64,000 nucleotides of DNA from Ramlibacter tataouinensis (GCF_027941915.1 NZ_CP116009.1:558001-622000); one strand, 5' to 3'; positions 17,399-26,168 are shown, counted from the stretch's first letter. The notes: a model not told the origin generated them from the sequence alone. A program made the numbers and translations.

Positions 17399-19210
17399 TC
17401 AGGAGACTTCATGCGGGAAATACCGTTGGACGCAGTGAATCGGGTTCGGGGCGGCCTGGCCCAGGCCGCAGATGGACGCGTCGCCCATCACCTGCGCCAG
17501 GTCGCCCAGCGTGGCGTGGTCCCAGGCCGGCGCCGCCATCAGCGCCGCCGCCTTGGCGGTGCCGACCCGGCACGGCGTGCACTGGCCGCAGCTCTCGTGT
17601 TCGAAGAAGCGCATCACGTTCAGTGCGGCATCGCGCGCCCGGTCGTGCTGGCCGAGCACGATCACGGCGGCCGAGCCGATGAAGCAGCCGTGCGGCTGCA
17701 GGGTGTCGAAGTCGAGCGGGACATCCGCCAGCGAGGCCGGCAGGATGCCCCCCGAGGCGCCGCCCGGCAGGTAGGCGTAGAGCTCGTGCCCGTCCTGCAT
17801 GCCACCGCAGTACTCGTCGACCAGCTCGCGCAGCGTGATGCCGGCCGGCGCCAGCTTGACGCCGGGCTCCTTCACCCGCCCGCTCACGCTGAACGAGCGC
17901 AGGCCCTGGCGCCCATGCCGGCCGAAGCCGCCGAACCACCGCGGGCCGCGCTGCACGATGTCGCGCACCCAGTACAGCGTCTCGAAGTTGTGCTCCAGCG
18001 TCGGCCGGCCGAACAGGCCGACCTGGGCGATGTAGGGCGGGCGCATGCGCGGCTCGCCGCGCTTGCCCTCGATGCTCTCCAGCATCGCCGACTCCTCGCC
18101 GCAGATGTAGGCGCCGGCGCCGCGGCGCAGTTCGATGCGCGGCAGCGGGCACGGCGGGTCGGCCTGCAGCCGGTCCAGCTCGGCCTGCAGCAGGCGGCGC
18201 GCGTCGTGGTACTCGTCGCGCAGGTAGATGTACACCGCCTCGATGCCCACCACCTGGGTCGCCACCAGCACGCCTTCCAGCAGGCGGTGCGGGTCGCGCT
18301 CGAGGAAGGTACGGTCCTTGAAGGTGCCCGGCTCGCCTTCGTCGATGTTGACGGCCAGCAGGCGCGGCGCCGCCTGCTCGCGCACGATGCGCCACTTGCG
18401 CCCGGCCGGAAAGCCGGCGCCGCCCAGGCCGCGCAGGCCCGCGTCCTCCAGCGCGCGCAGCACGGCCTCGGCCTCGATCTCGCCGCGGGCCAGCGCCGCA
18501 GCCAAGGCGTAGCCGCCAGCCTGCCGGTACAGGTCGTAGCCGGTGACCGCCGGCACCGCCTGCAAGGCATCGGGCGGCGGCGAAACGCTGCGTTCGGCCA
18601 GCGCTGCGGGCTCGAAGGCCACGGTGGCCGGCGCCGGCGCGGCGGCGGGCTGGCCATGTTGCCGGACCGCCTGCACCACCTTGTCGGCGCTCGCCTGCGG
18701 CACGGCCGCCTGCTGCACCGCCACCGCCGGCGCCTGTTCGCAGCGGCCGATGCAGGGCACCGCCTGCACGCGCACGGCCGGGCCCAGCAAGGCCGGCAAG
18801 CGGTCCAGCAGCTCGCGCGCGCCGGCCATCTCGCACGACAGGCTGTCGCACACGCGCACCGTGATCGCCGGCAGCCCGGCATCGGCCGGCACGATGTCGA
18901 AGTGGTGATAGAAGCTGGCGACCTCGTACACCTCGGCCATCGGCAGGTTCATCTCGCGCGCCAGCGCCACCAGGTGGGGCTCGCGCAGGGCGCCGAAGCG
19001 GTCGTTCAGCTGGTGCAGGTGCTCGATCAGCAGGTCGCGCCGGTGGCCCTCGGCCGGGCGCGGCCCGAGGCTCTCGCGGACTTCGCGCAGCGCCTGCGCG
19101 TCGGGCTGCCGGCCCTTCAGCCGGGCCTGGCGCCGGATGCGCTCGCGCAGCGCCTGCTCCGAGGCCAGCGGCACGGCCACGGGCTGCTCTTCGGTGGGGA
19201 ACGGTTTCAT
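17399..19210 (-). CDS. Formate dehydrogenase beta subunit, NuoE-NuoF fusion
   Basis: The 603-residue protein joins two modules. Residues about 30-160 are NuoE-like with [2Fe-2S] cysteines CDSLSC and VPCIGRC. Residues about 210-590 are NuoF-like with the FMN/NADH site GLGGAGFPAGRKW, NIDEGEPGTFKDR, and a [4Fe-4S] site ESCGQCTPCR plus a later Cys in ASICGLG. It passes electrons from the formate-oxidising subunit to NAD+. In the common FdsGBA type, NuoE and NuoF parts are separate proteins; the fused form resembles Methylobacterium FDH1. MKPFPTEE at 19210 is the first plausible start; no strong ribosome site is seen. It is the first gene of the pair and diverges from the cupin gene. Confidence 0.9.
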   Translation of the reverse strand: MKPFPTEEQPVAVPLASEQALRERIRRQARLKGRQPDAQALREVRESLGPRPAEGHRRDLLIEHLHQLNDRFGALREPHLVALAREMNLPMAEVYEVASFYHHFDIVPADAGLPAITVRVCDSLSCEMAGARELLDRLPALLGPAVRVQAVPCIGRCEQAPAVAVQQAAVPQASADKVVQAVRQHGQPAAAPAPATVAFEPAALAERSVSPPPDALQAVPAVTGYDLYRQAGGYALAAALARGEIEAEAVLRALEDAGLRGLGGAGFPAGRKWRIVREQAAPRLLAVNIDEGEPGTFKDRTFLERDPHRLLEGVLVATQVVGIEAVYIYLRDEYHDARRLLQAELDRLQADPPCPLPRIELRRGAGAYICGEESAMLESIEGKRGEPRMRPPYIAQVGLFGRPTLEHNFETLYWVRDIVQRGPRWFGGFGRHGRQGLRSFSVSGRVKEPGVKLAPAGITLRELVDEYCGGMQDGHELYAYLPGGASGGILPASLADVPLDFDTLQPHGCFIGSAAVIVLGQHDRARDAALNVMRFFEHESCGQCTPCRVGTAKAAALMAAPAWDHATLGDLAQVMGDASICGLGQAAPNPIHCVQRYFPHEVS

Positions 19211-19285
19211 CTGAGGGGCATTGTCGCTTGCAGCCGGGCGGCTCGGCCATGCCAACGGTGCCGATGGGGCTTCCATCAGCCCGCG

Positions 19286-19297
19286 CCTACACGGCCG
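19286..19297 (+). promoter_or_regulatory. CCTACACGGCCG motif upstream of the cupin gene
   Basis: The same 12-mer occurs before the response regulator gene (8792-8781, minus) and, with one change, before the lipoprotein gene at 27762-27773. Here it lies 63 bp before the ATG. It may contain a -10 box (TACACG) or a regulator site; its role is unproven. Confidence 0.3.
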
Positions 19298-19360
19298 TGC
19301 GGCCGCCGGCGCTAGCCTGTGCGGCAGCCGCCCCGCACGGCCGAAACGAAGGAACAAGCC

Positions 19361-19750
19361 ATGGCACTGCCGCATGCCCAACCGATGGACGTCATCAGCG
19401 TCGCGCCGCTCGGCCGTGCCCTCGGGGGCGCCGTCAGCACCAGCCTGATCAAGACAAGTCGCCTGCAGCTGCTGCACCTCGTGCTGCGCGCCCGCCACGA
19501 CCAGCCCATGCACCACGTCGACGAGGAGTGCACGCTGCACTGCCTGGAAGGCGAGGTGGAAGTGGTCACGCCGGGCGGCACCCGGCACCTGTCGCCCGGC
19601 CAGCTGGTGGTGCTGCCGGCGCGCGAGCGGCACTCGCTGCGGGCCCGGACCGATTGCGCCGTGCTGGCGACGCTGCTGTTGCAAGACGGCGATGCGGGCG
19701 ACCAGGGCGGCGCCGGCGCCCGCACGCTGCAGGGCGATCGCGCCGGTTGA
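19361..19750 (+). CDS. Small cupin-domain protein
   Basis: The 129-residue protein is a single cupin barrel. The first cupin motif reads HHVDEECTLHCLEGEVEV (metal-binding His and Glu) and the second PGQLVVLPARERHSL with its His. ATG 19361 follows GAAGGA at good spacing. Such stand-alone cupins can be enzymes, sugar-binding proteins or regulators, so no substrate is proposed. It diverges from the formate dehydrogenase operon, with 150 bp between the two start codons. Confidence 0.85.
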   Translation: MALPHAQPMDVISVAPLGRALGGAVSTSLIKTSRLQLLHLVLRARHDQPMHHVDEECTLHCLEGEVEVVTPGGTRHLSPGQLVVLPARERHSLRARTDCAVLATLLLQDGDAGDQGGAGARTLQGDRAG

Positions 19751-19762
19751 GGGCGCCCGGCG

Positions 19763-20008
19763 TCAGATCAGCGGCAGCGTGACCCGCTCGCCCGACACGG
19801 TGTCGAGCACGCCGGCCAGCGCCTCGCAGGCGTGGCGGCGCAGGTCGCGCGCGGCGTCGATCGCCTCCCGCGCCGGCGCGGCGCCCCGGCCCTCGCAGTA
19901 GAGGTCCAGCGCCAGCTGCAGGTGCGATTCGGCCGCGCAGGCACAGGCTTCCGCCGAGCGCCACAGGATCAGGGCGTCGCCGAAGCGGGCTGCAGGGATC
20001 GAATGCAT
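19763..20008 (-). CDS. Small conserved-looking protein of unknown function
   Basis: The 81-residue product starting MHSIPAARF is mostly predicted helix with several cysteines (ACACAAESH, DLYCEG, RRHACEAL). Its codons end in G or C almost throughout, unlike a chance frame, which supports it as a real gene. An upstream ATG at 20053 would add 15 residues with weaker codon bias and run into the FNR-like boxes; neither start has a clear ribosome site. It converges on the cupin gene with 12 bp between stops. I do not recognise the family. Confidence 0.55.
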   Translation of the reverse strand: MHSIPAARFGDALILWRSAEACACAAESHLQLALDLYCEGRGAAPAREAIDAARDLRRHACEALAGVLDTVSGERVTLPLI

Positions 20009-20042
20009 CGGCGCATTGGACACGCCGCCCCCGGCCCGCACT

Positions 20043-20078
20043 TTGTCCCGCATCAAGTGCGCGCTTGCGCCGCATCAA
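20043..20078. promoter_or_regulatory. Two FNR/Anr-like boxes upstream of the B-type oxidase cluster
   Basis: TTGTC-CCGC-ATCAA (20043-20056) and TTGCG-CCGC-ATCAA (20065-20078) both resemble the FNR consensus TTGAT-N4-ATCAA, with a perfect right half and a TTG left half. They start exactly 22 bp apart, two helical turns, and lie 110-145 bp before the first cytochrome gene. A Crp-family gene lies at the far end of the cluster and a true FNR at 57.6 kb; either could bind. Confidence 0.45.
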
Positions 20079-20187
20079 GGTCCGGCGCCTTGCCGGCACC
20101 GCCGGGCTGCCCTTTGGCCGCCGTCCGACAGGCGGGTGCGCCGATTCCCACAGGCCCGGCCGGGGCCCGTGCCCATGATCGGGCGCC

Positions 20188-20931
20188 ATGACCATCGGGC
20201 CCTCTCGTCTGCGCGGGCTGCTGCTGGCCGCCGTGCTGGGCGTGGCCACGCCGGGCTGGCCGCAGGAGCCGCCGCGCAGGGTCGACGAGAGCGCCATCCC
20301 GCGGGTGGACAAGGTCGATTCGATGGCGGCGCGGGTGCAGGGCTGCGCCACCTGCCACGGCTGGCAGGGGCAAGGCACCGGCGACGAGTACTTCCCGCGC
20401 ATCGCCGGCAAGCCGGCCGGCTACCTGTTCAACCAGCTGCGCGCCTTCCACACCGGGGCCCGCCGCTATGCGCCGATGAACTACCTGCTGGCCTACATGA
20501 CCGACGACTACCTGCGCGAGATGGCGGAGTACTTCGCCGCGCAGCGGCCGGCCTTCGGCGCGCCGGCGGCGACGGCCGTCCCGCGCGAGCTGCTCGAGCG
20601 CGGCCGCACGCTGGTCCAGGTGGGCGACCCCACTCGCCAGCTGCCGGCCTGCGCGGCCTGCCATGGCGCCAGCCTCACCGGCATGGAACCCGGGATCCCC
20701 GGCCTGGTGGGACTGCGGCCGAACTACATCAACGCCCAGCTCACCCGCTGGCGCAGCGGCGAGCGCGTCGCCGCCGCTCCGGATTGCATGCACCGCATCG
20801 CGAGCCGGCTGGACGATCCGGACATCGTGGCGGTGTCCGCCTGGCTCGGCTCGCGCCCGGCGCCGTCCAGCCACGACCCCGAGCGCCGCAACATCGGCCG
20901 CATGCCCATGGCCTGCGGCAGCCAGCCATGA
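20188..20931 (+). CDS. Diheme cytochrome c, c4 type
   Basis: The 247-residue protein has a signal peptide (about residues 1-25) and two heme-binding motifs, CATCH and CAACH, in tandem domains like those of cytochrome c4. Met ligands probably lie in APMNYL and in the C-terminal half. It would carry electrons in the periplasm to the terminal oxidase encoded downstream. It heads the oxidase cluster and its stop is 10 bp before the triheme cytochrome start. FNR-like boxes lie upstream. Confidence 0.88.
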   Translation: MTIGPSRLRGLLLAAVLGVATPGWPQEPPRRVDESAIPRVDKVDSMAARVQGCATCHGWQGQGTGDEYFPRIAGKPAGYLFNQLRAFHTGARRYAPMNYLLAYMTDDYLREMAEYFAAQRPAFGAPAATAVPRELLERGRTLVQVGDPTRQLPACAACHGASLTGMEPGIPGLVGLRPNYINAQLTRWRSGERVAAAPDCMHRIASRLDDPDIVAVSAWLGSRPAPSSHDPERRNIGRMPMACGSQP

Positions 20932-20941
20932 ACGCCGCGCC

Positions 20942-22273
20942 ATGAACGACTCCCGGCGCGACGCGACTGCCCCCCGCCCCGGCGCCGGGCGCAAGCGCAC
21001 CCTGCTGCTGGGCATCGGGCTGCCGCTGCTGCTGGCGATCGGGCTGGGCTGGGTGCTGTGGACCGAGCGCCCCTGGCAGCAGCTGGCGCCGGCCACGCCG
21101 GCCGCGGGCGGCGGCAGCGGGATCATCGCGCGCGGCGAGTACCTGGCGCGCGCGGGCGACTGCATCGCCTGCCACACCGCGCGCGGCGGCCGCGAGAACG
21201 CCGGCGGCCTGGCCATGCCCACGCCCTTCGGCGCGCTCTACACGCCCAACATCACGCCCGACGACGAGACCGGCATCGGCCGTTGGACCGCCGACGAGTT
21301 CTACCGGATGATGCACACCGGCATCGGCAAGGACGGCAAGCCGCTCTACCCGGCCATGCCGTTCCAGGCGTACACCAAGGTCACGCGCGAGGACTCGGAT
21401 GCGATCTACGCCTACTTCATGTCGCTGGCGCCGATCCGGCAGCCCAGCCGGCCGCACGAACTGCGCTTTCCCTACAACAACCGCGAGCTGCTGGTCGGCT
21501 GGCGCAGCCTGTTCTTCCGCCAGGGCGAGTACCAGCCGGACCCGGCCCAGAGCGCCGAATGGAACCGCGGCGCCTACCTGGTGGACGGCCTGGCCCACTG
21601 CGCCATGTGCCACTCGGCCATCAACATGCTGGGCGGCAGCAGCGAGTCGAAGGCGTTCGCCGGCGGGCTGATCCCGAATCAGTACTGGTATGCGCCCTCG
21701 CTCACCTCCAACCGCGAGGCCGGGCTCGGCGAGTGGTCGATCCAGGAGATCGTCGACATCCTGGGCAAGGGCGCGTCGGCGCGCGGCGCGGTGTACGGAC
21801 CGATGGCCGAAGTGACCTTCCACAGCCTGCAGTACCTGGCCGAGGCCGACCTGCGCGCCATGGCGGTCTACCTCAAGGGCCTGGCGCCCAAGGGCGAGAG
21901 CCGGCCCGAGTCCAGCGCCCAGCTGGTGGCGCCGGGCGTGATGGAGCTGGGGCGCCGCGTGTACGAGGTGCAGTGCGCCATGTGCCACGGCAACCAGGGC
22001 AAGGGCTTCCCGCCGGCGTTTCCGCCGCTGGCCAACAACCAGTCGATCGAGATGGAGTCGCCGGTCAACGCGGTGCGGATGGTCCTCAACGGCGGCTACG
22101 CCCCGGCCACCCGCGGCAACCCGCGCCCGTACGGCATGCCGCCGTTCGCCCACCTCCTGAACGACGAGGAGGTGGCCGCCGTCACCACCTACATCCGCGT
22201 GGCCTGGGGCAACGGCGGCACGCCGGTCAGCACCGGCCAGGCCAACGAACTGCGCGCCGTGCGACTGGAGTGA
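20942..22273 (+). CDS. Membrane-anchored triheme cytochrome c
   Basis: The 443-residue protein has one N-terminal membrane segment (about residues 22-41) and three CxxCH motifs, one CIACH and two CAMCH. The arrangement and segments such as FGALYTPNITPD and PPLANNQS resemble cytochrome c subunits of membrane-bound alcohol and gluconate dehydrogenases. No partner dehydrogenase is nearby; the position inside the oxidase cluster suggests it feeds electrons to that oxidase. ATG 20942 is used because the frame upstream overlaps the previous gene and lacks conserved sequence. Confidence 0.88.
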   Translation: MNDSRRDATAPRPGAGRKRTLLLGIGLPLLLAIGLGWVLWTERPWQQLAPATPAAGGGSGIIARGEYLARAGDCIACHTARGGRENAGGLAMPTPFGALYTPNITPDDETGIGRWTADEFYRMMHTGIGKDGKPLYPAMPFQAYTKVTREDSDAIYAYFMSLAPIRQPSRPHELRFPYNNRELLVGWRSLFFRQGEYQPDPAQSAEWNRGAYLVDGLAHCAMCHSAINMLGGSSESKAFAGGLIPNQYWYAPSLTSNREAGLGEWSIQEIVDILGKGASARGAVYGPMAEVTFHSLQYLAEADLRAMAVYLKGLAPKGESRPESSAQLVAPGVMELGRRVYEVQCAMCHGNQGKGFPPAFPPLANNQSIEMESPVNAVRMVLNGGYAPATRGNPRPYGMPPFAHLLNDEEVAAVTTYIRVAWGNGGTPVSTGQANELRAVRLE

Positions 22274-22275
22274 GC

Positions 22276-22467
22276 ATGGAACCCGGACCGCCCGCCCCCA
22301 CCAGCCCGAACGACCCGGACGATCGGGACGATGCCCGCGTCGAGGAAATCATGCGCGAGGGCCCGGTCGGCGCCTGGGCGCTGGCCGGCGTCTCGACCTT
22401 CGTCGTGATGGCCATCTACCTGCTGTTCTACCTGCTGGCCTACCTGCCGCGGGGGCAGGTGCAATGA
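22276..22467 (+). CDS. Small oxidase subunit, subunit IIa-like single-pass membrane protein
   Basis: The 63-residue product has an acidic N-terminus and one membrane helix (about residues 37-58, STFVVMAIYLLFYLLAYL). It starts two bases after the previous stop and ends overlapping the subunit II start (ATGA). In ba3-type oxidases a separate single-helix protein, subunit IIa, replaces the first helix of a normal subunit II; position and size fit this role. Confidence 0.75.
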   Translation: MEPGPPAPTSPNDPDDRDDARVEEIMREGPVGAWALAGVSTFVVMAIYLLFYLLAYLPRGQVQ

Positions 22468-23033
22468 GCACCGGCACGCTGCCGGGCCGCGACGGCCATG
22501 CGGTGGCCGAGCACGCCGAGCGCCGCTGGGCCTGGGTGGTGGGCGCCATCATCGCGCTGCTGATCGTCGTCATGGTGGCCACCGGGCTGCACTGGGGTGC
22601 GATGCCACCCTCGCGCGTGGAGACCATCGACGCACGCACGCTGCACATGCGCGGCGAGTTCGTCGAGCCCAACCTCGGCACCGTCGTCGGGCCGGATGGC
22701 CAGGTCACGGTGCGGCTGGTGGCCCAGCAGTACTCGTTCACCCCGGCCTGCCTGGTGGTGCCGGCCGGCGTGCCGGTGACCTTCCGCGGCACCGCCAGCG
22801 ACGTCGTGCACGGGTTCATCGTGGGCCGCACCAACGCCAACGTGATGCTGATCCCGGGCTACGTCGCGACCTTCACCGTGACCTTCCCCGAGCCCGGCGA
22901 CATGCTGATGCCCTGCCACGAGTACTGCGGCACCGGCCACGAGGGCATGTGGGCGCGCGTGCGGGTGCTGGAGCCGCGCGAGTTCATGCAACGGGCGCAG
23001 GCCGGAAAGGCGATGAGCTGTGTGGCAGGTTAG
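22464..23033 (+). CDS. Cytochrome c oxidase subunit II, B-type (ba3-like)
   Basis: The 189-residue protein has one membrane helix (about residues 22-41) and a periplasmic cupredoxin domain with a complete CuA site: His116, then Cys151, Glu153, Cys155, His159 and Met162 in CHEYCGTGHEGM. It takes electrons from cytochrome c and passes them to subunit I. The single helix is characteristic of B-type oxidases. The start overlaps the IIa gene by 4 bp and the end overlaps the subunit I gene by 14 bp. Confidence 0.95.
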   Translation: MSTGTLPGRDGHAVAEHAERRWAWVVGAIIALLIVVMVATGLHWGAMPPSRVETIDARTLHMRGEFVEPNLGTVVGPDGQVTVRLVAQQYSFTPACLVVPAGVPVTFRGTASDVVHGFIVGRTNANVMLIPGYVATFTVTFPEPGDMLMPCHEYCGTGHEGMWARVRVLEPREFMQRAQAGKAMSCVAG

Positions 23034-24645
23034 GCGGCTGGTGCTGGCGCATTTCTGGGTGGCCTTCGCCGGCTTCACGGTGGCGCTGCTGCTGGGCGAA
23101 TGGCAGATGGTGGTGCGCAGCCCGCTGCTGCCCTGGATCCGCAACCCGGAGCTGTACTACCGCGCGGTCACCGGGCACGGCGTGGTCATGGCGTATGTCA
23201 TGCCGACGCTGGTCGCCATGGGCTTCGGCTACGCGGTGGTCGAGCTGGCGCTCAAGCGGCCGCTGCAGGGCCTGGGCTGGGCCTGGGCCGGCTTCTGGCT
23301 GGTGCTGGGCGGCACCCTGATGGCCGGCCTGACCATCGCCGCCGGCCGCGCCTCGGTGCTCTACACCTTCTATCCGCCCCTGCTGGGCAGCGTGTGGTTC
23401 TACCTCGGCGTGGTGCTGGTGGTGGTGGGGTCCTGGATCTGGGTGGTGCTGATGGCCTGGCACGCGCACCGCTGGAAGAAGGACAACCCGGGCGCCCCGC
23501 TGCCGCTGGCCATGTTCGGCATGACGGTGGGGGCCTACCTGTGGGCCTGGACCTCGCTCGGCGCCGCGCTGGAGATCCTGCTGCTGATCCTGCCGGCGGC
23601 GCTGGGCCTGAAGGACACCGTCGACGCCGGACTGGCGCGCGTGTTCTTCTCCTGGACGCTGCACGCCATCGTCTACTTCTGGCTGTTCCCCTCCTACGTG
23701 GCCTTCTACACCATCGTGCCGCGCGCCATCGGCGGGCGCCTGTACAGCGACACCGCCGGGCGCGTGTCGTTCGTGCTGTTCCTGGTGTTCTCCATGCCGA
23801 TCGGCATCCACCACCTGTTCGCCGACCCGCAGCTGGGCTCGGCCTTCAAGTTCGTGCATGCGGTGTTCACGGCGATGGTGACGGTGCCGACCTTCCTGAC
23901 CGTATTCACGATCACCGCCTCCGTCGAGATCGCGGCGCGGCTGCGCGGCGGCCGCGGCCTGTTCGGCTGGGTGCGCGCCCTGCCCTGGGACAACCCGTAC
24001 ATGCTGGCGGTCGCCTTCGCCTTCGTCATGCTGGGGCTGGGCGGCGCCGGCGGCATCGTGAACATGAGCTACCAGCTCAACGAGACGGTGCACAACACCC
24101 AGTGGGTCACCGGCCACTTCCACCTGATCTTCGCCGGCACCATCGTCATCATGTACTTCGTGGTCGCCTACGACCTGTGGCCGCAGCTCACCGGCTCGGG
24201 GCCGCTGCCGGCCGGCCCGATGCGCTGGCAGCTGTGGCTGTGGTTCCTGGGGATGATGATCGCCACCCTGCCGTGGCACGTGTCCGGCCTGCTGGGCATG
24301 CCCCGGCGCATGGCCTACTTCGACTACAGCCATCCGGAGATCGCGCCGCAGGCCCCGACGGTGATCGTCTCGGCCTTCGGCGGGCTGCTGCTGGTGATCT
24401 CCGGCCTGTTGTTCGTCTGGATCCTGGCCCAGGCGCACCGGCGCTCGCAGGCCGCGCCGGCCGCTCCATACACCTTCGCGCGGGCGGCGCACACGGTGCC
24501 GGTGCCGGCCGCGCTGAACAGCTTCGGCCTGTGGGTCGGCTTGATGATTGCCCTGACGGTGGTGAACTACGGCTGGCCGCTCGCCCAGCTGGCGGCGCAG
24601 GCGGAGGGTTCCGTGCCGGTGCTGCGGGTGGGAGGACCGCGATGA
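23020..24645 (+). CDS. Cytochrome c oxidase subunit I, B-type (ba3-like)
   Basis: This 541-residue heme-copper subunit reduces O2 to water and pumps protons. It has about 13 membrane helices. Ligand motifs are visible: GHGVVMAY (heme His), HAIVYFWLFPSY (CuB His and the crosslinked Tyr), IHHLF (CuB His pair) and VTGHFHLIF (heme a3 and heme ligands). HAIVYFWL is typical of the B family, which has high oxygen affinity. The start is GTG 23020 inside the subunit II gene; the frame has no ATG before the first helix. The next gene overlaps its stop by 4 bp. Confidence 0.95.
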   Translation: MWQVRRLVLAHFWVAFAGFTVALLLGEWQMVVRSPLLPWIRNPELYYRAVTGHGVVMAYVMPTLVAMGFGYAVVELALKRPLQGLGWAWAGFWLVLGGTLMAGLTIAAGRASVLYTFYPPLLGSVWFYLGVVLVVVGSWIWVVLMAWHAHRWKKDNPGAPLPLAMFGMTVGAYLWAWTSLGAALEILLLILPAALGLKDTVDAGLARVFFSWTLHAIVYFWLFPSYVAFYTIVPRAIGGRLYSDTAGRVSFVLFLVFSMPIGIHHLFADPQLGSAFKFVHAVFTAMVTVPTFLTVFTITASVEIAARLRGGRGLFGWVRALPWDNPYMLAVAFAFVMLGLGGAGGIVNMSYQLNETVHNTQWVTGHFHLIFAGTIVIMYFVVAYDLWPQLTGSGPLPAGPMRWQLWLWFLGMMIATLPWHVSGLLGMPRRMAYFDYSHPEIAPQAPTVIVSAFGGLLLVISGLLFVWILAQAHRRSQAAPAAPYTFARAAHTVPVPAALNSFGLWVGLMIALTVVNYGWPLAQLAAQAEGSVPVLRVGGPR

Positions 24646-25439
24646 GCAGCGGCCACGGCCTGCTGACGCCGGGGGTGCGCTGGACCCTGGCCGGCCTGGG
24701 CGCGCTGCTGCTGCTCTCGCTGCTGCTGGGCTTCGTCGTCCTGCCCTCGGTCAAGCCCGACTTCCGCGAGGCCGGCTGGTGGCAGGCGATCTGTCGCGCC
24801 GCCGGCGTGCCCACCCGCTGGTACCAGGCCCAGCCGCTGGTGGACCCGCAGGCCAGCCGGATCGCCGTGGTGCCCGACTTCGAGCGGGTGGCCGGCGGCG
24901 ACGTCGGGCGCGGCGGCACGCTGGCCCTGCAGTGCACCATGTGCCATGGCGCACGCGGCGTGAGCGCCTCCGATATCCCCAACCTGGCCGGCCAGTACGC
25001 CGAAGTGACCTTCAAGCAGATGATGGACTACCGCGGCGGCCACCGCAGGCACCCGCTGATGCAGGCGCTGGCCACCACCTTCAGCGAGCAGGACATCCGC
25101 GACCTGTCGGCCTTCTACGCGCAACTGCCGCGGCCCTCGCCCAACTCGCAGGAAGCGCCGGCGCCGGCGCTGATCGCCGTCGGTTCGCCCCTGCGCGGCA
25201 TCGCGCCCTGCGCCTCCTGCCACGGCGGCATCGACCAGAAGCCGGGCAGTGCCTGGCTGGAGGGCATGCCGCGCGCCTACCTGGAGCTGCAGCTGCAGGC
25301 CTTCGCCCGCGGCGACCGGCGCAACGACGCGCATGGCGTGATGCGCAACGTGGCGCGGCAGATGACGGCGGAGGAGATCGCCGAGGTCTCCGGGTACTAC
25401 GCCAGCCGGCGCGTGCCGTTCAGCGCGAGCGGGCGGTAG
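24642..25439 (+). CDS. Membrane-anchored diheme cytochrome c, c4-like
   Basis: The 265-residue protein has an N-terminal membrane helix (about residues 13-33) and two heme motifs, CTMCH and CASCH, in duplicated c4-type domains (PNLAGQYAEVTFKQM and MPRAYLELQLQAF are the matching segments). It starts at ATG 24642, overlapping the subunit I stop (ATGA), so it is co-translated with the oxidase. It probably acts as the immediate electron donor or as an extra cytochrome c subunit of the complex. Confidence 0.9.
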   Translation: MSSGHGLLTPGVRWTLAGLGALLLLSLLLGFVVLPSVKPDFREAGWWQAICRAAGVPTRWYQAQPLVDPQASRIAVVPDFERVAGGDVGRGGTLALQCTMCHGARGVSASDIPNLAGQYAEVTFKQMMDYRGGHRRHPLMQALATTFSEQDIRDLSAFYAQLPRPSPNSQEAPAPALIAVGSPLRGIAPCASCHGGIDQKPGSAWLEGMPRAYLELQLQAFARGDRRNDAHGVMRNVARQMTAEEIAEVSGYYASRRVPFSASGR

Positions 25440-25454
25440 CCGGGCGGCGTCCGG

Positions 25455-26168
25455 TCACCTGAGCGGCAGCATCGGCCGCAGCCGCTCGTAGCACGCGCAG
25501 GCGTGCGATTGCAGGCCGGCGCGGTCGAGCACCTTGATGTGGCCGCGCGAGTAGCGCACGTAGCCGCGCTCCTGCACCCGCATGGCGGCCTGGCTGATCG
25601 TTTCGCGGCGCAGTCCGAACAGCCGGGCGATGGTCTCGTGCGTCAGGGCCAGCTCCGCCTGCGGCGCACGGTCGAGCACCAGCAGCAGCAGCATGCAGAG
25701 CTGGCTCTCGGGGCTGTGGTGGCGGTTGCAGACCACCGTCTGCCAGGCCTGGGTCAGCAGACGGCCGCCGTAGCTCAACAGCACTTCACGGACCGCCGAC
25801 TCGCTTTCGAACAGCTCCCGCAGCAGCCGGCCGCCCAGCCGCATCGCCGTGCCGCTGGTGAGTACCACGCAGGTGGCGAGGTGGCGGTCGCTCAGCACGC
25901 AGCCCAGGCCGACCATCCCTTCGCGGCCGAGCAGCGCCACCTGGACGGTGCTGCCGTTGACGTCGGTGTGCAGCAGGCTGAGGACGGTGTCCAGGGGGAA
26001 GTAGACGGAGCGCACCTCCTGCCCGACCGTGGCCAGCACCGCGCCGGCAGGCAGCACGACCGGCTCGAGCCGGCCCGCGAGCCGGGCGGCCACTTCCGGC
26101 GGCATCAGGGACAGCAGCAGGTTGTCGCCAGCCCTGCCGCGTTCGCTGGGCTTGATTGTCCTGTCCAT
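25455..26168 (-). CDS. Crp/FNR-family transcriptional regulator
   Basis: The 237-residue protein has an N-terminal cyclic-nucleotide-binding-like fold (about 20-150) and a C-terminal winged helix (LALTHETIARLFGLRRETISQAAMRVQ, about 175-205). It lacks the N-terminal cysteine cluster of FNR, so it does not sense oxygen through an iron-sulfur centre. MDRTIKPSE at 26168 is chosen since GGGGGCGAG precedes it and the domain begins there. It converges on the oxidase cluster, ending 15 bp after it, and diverges from the histidine kinase gene. Confidence 0.88.
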   Translation of the reverse strand: MDRTIKPSERGRAGDNLLLSLMPPEVAARLAGRLEPVVLPAGAVLATVGQEVRSVYFPLDTVLSLLHTDVNGSTVQVALLGREGMVGLGCVLSDRHLATCVVLTSGTAMRLGGRLLRELFESESAVREVLLSYGGRLLTQAWQTVVCNRHHSPESQLCMLLLLVLDRAPQAELALTHETIARLFGLRRETISQAAMRVQERGYVRYSRGHIKVLDRAGLQSHACACYERLRPMLPLR

